In this document: piece by piece, positions 14,234-16,931 of the stretch
How the letters are laid out: each line of letters starts with the position of its first letter
Position numbering within the stretch: position 1 is the first letter of the stretch
Assembly (NCBI GenBank): GCA_040756995.1
Contig: JBFLYK010000087.1
Location: forward strand, 1 to 16,931
DNA from: BP-133 sp040756995
GTDB taxonomy: Bacteria; Actinomycetota; Acidimicrobiia; IMCC26256; BP-133
DNA: 16,931 nt
Direction: 5' to 3'
Translations under genes and position numbers: made by a program
Notes under the pieces: generated by a model
What the model was told of the DNA's origin: nothing
What the model saw: the letters and a program-made list of their open reading frames with translations, nothing else
Databases searched by the model: none

Positions 14234-15112
14234 TCAGGCAATCGCGGTGACCGACGGAACATCGATCTCGCCACCGAAGAGAGCCGACAGCAACTCCGGG
14301 GGCCTCAACTGGATGGCGTCGAGATGATCCATGTATGCCTGGAAGCCCCGAAGAACCGTGTCTTCCTTCGGGATCGGCTGGACCGGAATCGCATCCTCTT
14401 GCTCTTCCAGCTCACCGAAGGACTCCGACAAGAGATCGAAGAACTCGTCCTGCCACGCCAATAGCACCTTCTCGTTGTGGCCCGGATCCTGGTCGAGGAG
14501 GAACTTGGTCATCGTCTTGGCGAAGCCGATGTGGCGGACCTCGTCTTTCACCCGGCTGTTCTCGATCAGGAAGCCCGCATGGTCACCGTTGGCTTCGCAA
14601 CGCTGCGCCCGGTCCGGAAAGAGTGCCTCGCCAGGTGTCTCAAGGATGAAGTTGCCGCAGAACACGATCTTGAACGGGTCGTCAAGCGAGTTCAGCCACC
14701 TGAACAGGGCGGCCGTATTGGGAAAGACGTCTCGAGCGACCTCATCGACGTAGTCCCAGTCCGCACCCCAGGAGCGCATCCGCCAGAGATCCATCTGTGC
14801 GTGCCGCAGCTCGTCGAGGCTCTGAAACATCGAGCACTCACGCAGCGCCGGAATCGGTTGCAGTGAAGCGGCACGAGTCGTATAAAACGTCGACTGGTAC
14901 TCACCGAAAAACGTCCCGGCTGTCATGATCAGCTGGTTCTCGAGATACACCGGATCCAGCGAGTCCCTATAGTCGGCCGATCCGTAGTTGTCGACGACTT
15001 CCGCGAAGTCCGCCGTCCGCCGTTGCTGTAAACGGACGTACTTCTGGTAGTCGAGTCGGAACGGATCTCTGAACTGGGCGGGATCATTCACCCGCACAGT
15101 GCTCTGCGACAT
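14234..15112 (-). CDS. Diiron monooxygenase hydroxylase-like protein (multicomponent monooxygenase type)
   Basis: The 292-residue form starting MSQSTVRVND is preferred; the open frame reaches 15190 (318 residues). In 292 numbering the diiron ligands are Glu71 (FFGEYQS), E101-L-R-H104 (FQSLDELRHAQMDLW), Glu158 (NFILETPGE) and E191-V-R-H194 (VKDEVRHIGFAK). The DELRHAQ and DEVRH motifs are characteristic of methane/phenol/toluene hydroxylase subunits. The catalytic alpha subunits are about 500 residues, whereas this is the size of a beta subunit, which normally lacks iron ligands. A promoter-like -10 box (15189-15194) covers the upstream ATG at 15190, so that ATG is probably not transcribed. A G-run lies about three bases before the 15112 ATG. 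It heads the diiron cluster and would activate O2 for hydroxylation. Confidence 0.8.
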   Translation of the reverse strand: MSQSTVRVNDPAQFRDPFRLDYQKYVRLQQRRTADFAEVVDNYGSADYRDSLDPVYLENQLIMTAGTFFGEYQSTFYTTRAASLQPIPALRECSMFQSLDELRHAQMDLWRMRSWGADWDYVDEVARDVFPNTAALFRWLNSLDDPFKIVFCGNFILETPGEALFPDRAQRCEANGDHAGFLIENSRVKDEVRHIGFAKTMTKFLLDQDPGHNEKVLLAWQDEFFDLLSESFGELEEQEDAIPVQPIPKEDTVLRGFQAYMDHLDAIQLRPPELLSALFGGEIDVPSVTAIA

Positions 15113-15188
15113 ATGCCCCCCCGTAGTCACGAGACTGCTGTCCCGCCCTTGTACGGCAGTAACTGCGACTCGTACTGCAATATCAGTC

Positions 15189-15217
15189 ATAGTAACAGCG
15201 CTCTAGGACGACAGCAA
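15189..15217 (-). promoter_or_regulatory. Putative sigma70-like promoter of the diiron/importer operon
   Basis: On the minus strand TTGCTG (15212-15217) and TACTAT (15189-15194) are separated by exactly 17 bases, close to the consensus -35 and -10 boxes. Transcription would start near 15182, giving a leader of about 70 bases to the ATG at 15112. This match is unusually good for such G/C-rich DNA and decides the start of the first diiron gene. Confidence 0.6.
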
Positions 15218-15350
15218 GCCTGCCAACCCCCATTCCTCACACGTCCACAGAAGAACTCATCGCGGTACGGCGAGGTCGACGGCCCGGACAAGCGGCTCGC
15301 CTTCCAGGACGCCCGCGGCCCCTTTTCCCGCCGGAGCGCTGCCCTAGTGA

Positions 15351-15364
15351 GATGTTTAAACTTC
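15351..15364. promoter_or_regulatory. AT-rich palindrome, possible operator
   Basis: GATGTTTAAACTTC is a 14-base palindrome with one mismatched pair around the perfect core GTTTAAAC (15354-15361). It is the most AT-rich spot between the divergent diiron operon and the thioesterase. It lies about 90 bases before the thioesterase start and about 155 bases before the operon promoter. It may bind a regulator or form part of the thioesterase promoter. It does not match the G/C-rich palindrome at 3396-3418. Confidence 0.3.
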
Positions 15365-15456
15365 AGGTCTAACCGTGCCCCCGCTTCGTCCAGCCGGACG
15401 CGGAGAGGGACGTTCCGCCCAACCAGCACCGCCCTGATCAGACACGAGGGAGCGAC

Positions 15457-15960
15457 ATGCAGCTGGAGTTCGTCGACCGTTTCGACGCCGAAGTTGCCGC
15501 CCGCATCGCCGGTGCGGAACCGGCGTCGGCCGGGGGGCTGCCGGGCTTTCTCGGGATCAGGGTCGTTGAGTGCGGCCCCGGCGTCCTCACCGCCCGGATC
15601 GACGTCGGGGCTTCCCTGCTGACCCCGTTCGGCGCCGCCCACGGCGGCGTGCTGGCGGCGCTGGTCGACCACGTGCTCGGTGCGGTCTGCTACCCGCTGA
15701 TCCCCCGCGGTGCCTGGGCGGCGACAACGGAGTTCAAGGTCAACTACCTGGCGCCCGTCCGGGAAGGGCCACTCGAGGCGCGGGCTGAGGTCGTCTCGCT
15801 CGGGAAGCGCACCGCCGTGGTCCGCATCGAAGCCCGCTCTGGCGGCGAACTCGTCGGGATCGCTCAGGGGACGGTGACCATCCGGGCCACCGGCGCGTCC
15901 TCAGTCGACTCCCAACCGCGGCCGAGGTCGGGAGTCGGCGATCCCCCTCCGAGGGATTGA
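15457..15960 (+). CDS. PaaI-family hotdog acyl-CoA thioesterase
   Basis: The 167-residue protein has the hotdog thioesterase pattern: LGIRVVECGPGVLTARI (32-48), the active-site segment FGAAHGGVLAALVDHVLGA (58-76) with HGG at 62-64 and Asp71, TEFKVNYLAPV (91-101) and a final strand GIAQGTVTIRA. PaaI-type enzymes hydrolyse stalled or toxic acyl- and aryl-CoA esters and accompany the phenylacetyl-CoA epoxidase pathway. The PaaA-like gene close by on the other strand therefore gives a sensible context. GAGGGA lies five bases before the ATG. The last ~20 residues are a disordered Pro/Arg-rich tail. It is transcribed divergently from the diiron operon across about 270 bases, possibly under shared control. 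Confidence 0.9.
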   Translation: MQLEFVDRFDAEVAARIAGAEPASAGGLPGFLGIRVVECGPGVLTARIDVGASLLTPFGAAHGGVLAALVDHVLGAVCYPLIPRGAWAATTEFKVNYLAPVREGPLEARAEVVSLGKRTAVVRIEARSGGELVGIAQGTVTIRATGASSVDSQPRPRSGVGDPPPRD

Positions 15961-16421
15961 TGAATCGCATCCACCCGTTCGGCGGCGCGCTTCCCGGCCT
16001 GGCTGCCGGTGATGCGGCCGGCCGGACTCGACGGTCCGCTCGGCGATCGCCTTTCGCCACACCGGCCGCCAATGCCGCGCCGCGACTGTGACACCCGGTT
16101 TGCCGTAGGGCCTGCTCCGGCCAGAATGCCACTAGCACCCGCGACTCCCGCTCGTCGGGGCCTCGACGGAAGGAGATCGGACATGAGGCGGACCCAGCGC
16201 TGGCGTGGTGATGACCGACGGCGGCCGGGAGGAACGCCCCGGTGAGCCGGCACTCCTCGTTGCCGGCTGGTTTGCGGCTGACGGCGGCAGTCGCCGAGGA
16301 GAGCCTCGACGCCGTCGTCGGCGTCCTCGGCGGCTCGCCCTCGAGCGGTCTCGGGATCCGCTTCTGAACCAGGGGATACACGTTCTTCACGAACCCCAGT
16401 GCCTCCAGCCTCCTCCTCATC
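15961..16421. other. Region without a convincing gene
   Basis: Both strands carry long open frames, as expected in G/C-rich DNA, but their products are Arg/Pro/Ser-rich and show no domain. The one notable signal is a strong ribosome binding site, GGAAGGAG at 16168-16175, seven bases before an ATG at 16183. That frame stops after 20 residues. This may be the broken start of a former gene. Confidence 0.4.
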
Positions 16422-16640
16422 TTGGGTTCGGACGAGGAGGAGCAGGTCGACACCCTCACCGACCTGTTGCGCAACAGTTCCGAGGAGGAGATCAACGACC
16501 TGATGAGCCGGCTCACGCAGGCCATCAGCCGCCTGGCCGAGGAACGGGCCACGCGTGGCGACCCGCGGCAACGACGTCGTTCCCGGCCGGATTCGCGGAG
16601 TGCGGAACGGCGCCGAGCCCGGCACCGAGCCCGTCTTTGA
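16422..16640 (+). pseudogene. Possible gene fragment encoding an acidic helical segment
   Basis: From 16431 to about 16560 the plus strand reads with strong G/C at third codon positions and a natural-looking product: DEEEQVDTLTDLLRNSSEEE then INDLMSRLTQAISRLAEERA. This looks like two amphipathic helices. The only in-frame start nearby is a TTG at 16422 with no proper ribosome binding site. Beyond residue ~45 the product becomes a poor Arg-rich tail. Together with the orphan ribosome binding site and ATG at 16183 in another frame, this suggests a remnant of a frameshifted gene. I recognise no family. A short intact protein is the alternative. Confidence 0.3.
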
Positions 16641-16761
16641 CGGCCGGTTCCCCTTTCCGCCGCTGAAGCGAGCCGACGCGATCCGGGCCGGGCGCCGTCG
16701 AACGGCACCTCGGCCCGGTCAAGACGTACGTTTGCTGCATCCGGGGCGACCGCCGAACATC

Positions 16762-16797
16762 CCGGACGGGAATCCCTCGGCTCGGGAACCCGTCCGG
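16762..16797. terminator. Strong hairpin, putative terminator
   Basis: CCGGACGGG (16762-16770) and CCCGTCCGG (16789-16797) are perfect 9-base complements around an 18-base loop that itself pairs TCCC (16773-16776) with GGGA (16784-16787). A second hairpin with a 7-bp stem overlaps it at 16795-16812 (loop 16802-16805). They lie just beyond the stop codon of the minus-strand partial gene at 16822. There is no T-tract; either strand could use it. Confidence 0.5.
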
Positions 16798-16821
16798 CGG
16801 GCCAGCCCGCCGTTGCGAAGG

Positions 16822-16931
16822 TCAGACGCCCGGGAGCGCCGGTGGAGCCGGCAGAGCCGGAGCGCCGGGCAGGGTGGGAACACTCGGCAGCGACGGAAGC
16901 CCGGACACCGGACCCTCAACCGGCAACGCCG
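16822..16931 (-). CDS. C-terminal end of a protein with a Pro/Leu-rich tail (partial)
   Basis: Reading leftward from the window edge, one minus-strand frame is open to a TGA at 16822-16824. It encodes a repetitive tail, ALPVEGPVSGLPSLPSVPTL then PGAPALPAPPALPGV. The LP-x-x-LP-x-x rhythm resembles disordered spacers of secreted or envelope proteins in this kind of genome. The strong hairpin just past the stop supports a real gene end. The 5' part lies outside the window, so function and length are unknown. Chance openness cannot be excluded for 36 codons. Confidence 0.45.
   Translation of the reverse strand, partial: ALPVEGPVSGLPSLPSVPTLPGAPALPAPPALPGV

Noticed and set aside
15864..16625. 253-residue minus-strand open frame
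   Set aside because: There is no recognisable domain, it partly overlaps the thioesterase gene, and the plus strand shows better codon bias in 16431-16560.
15740..16708. 322-residue minus-strand open frame
   Set aside because: It overlaps the thioesterase antisense and reads as Arg/Ser/Pro-rich filler. A short MRRRLEALGFVKN-like stretch looked natural but has no supporting context.
1..16931. tRNA, rRNA, CRISPR array or riboswitch
   Set aside because: I saw no regularly spaced repeats, no tRNA-like cloverleaf and no ribosomal RNA stretches. A covariance-model scan (tRNAscan-SE, Infernal) would settle it.

Overview
The window is GC-rich DNA that looks actinobacterial. The signs are strong G/C bias at third codon positions, frequent GTG/TTG starts, a likely leaderless regulator transcript, an oxidoreductase resembling mycobacterial F420-type enzymes, and secreted proteins with long Ala/Pro/Ser linkers. 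A deep-branching lineage such as the Acidimicrobiia is possible, but I cannot prove the taxon.

Layout. Positions 1-335 hold no gene, only two hairpins. Positions 336-3364 (minus) carry a tightly packed three-gene unit: an acyl-CoA/acid ligase, a small ABM-like barrel protein and a luciferase-like (LLM) oxidoreductase. Divergent from it at 3467-4366 (plus) is a regulator with an N-terminal MerR helix-turn-helix followed by a complete TetR module. A long minus-strand series then runs from about 15189 down to 4395. In transcription order it encodes three ferritin-like diiron proteins (15112-14234, 14197-13415, 13155-12286) with a 71-residue protein between the second and third. Next come a branched-chain-amino-acid-type ABC importer (lipoprotein binding protein, LivG-like and LivF-like ATPases, fused LivH-LivM permease), an NTF2-like protein, a secreted membrane-anchored protein and a small two-pass membrane protein. 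Divergent at the far end is a PaaI-like thioesterase (15457-15960, plus). The last kilobase is mostly non-coding or degraded, and the 3' end of an outside minus-strand gene enters at 16822-16931.

Reading as a system (inference). The importer would bring in an organic acid or hydrophobic compound and the ligase would make its CoA thioester. The diiron proteins would hydroxylate or epoxidise it, and the LLM enzyme, ABM-like and NTF2-like proteins would handle oxidised intermediates. The thioesterase would rescue dead-end CoA esters, as PaaI does beside the phenylacetyl-CoA epoxidase. One diiron protein clearly belongs to the PaaA family, one resembles the hydroxylase subunit of bacterial multicomponent monooxygenases, and one I cannot place. 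Each keeps a four-helix iron-ligand pattern. No PaaB, PaaD or PaaE (reductase), ferredoxin or MmoB-like effector is recognisable. This mixed oxygenase set is the strongest candidate here for an undescribed system.
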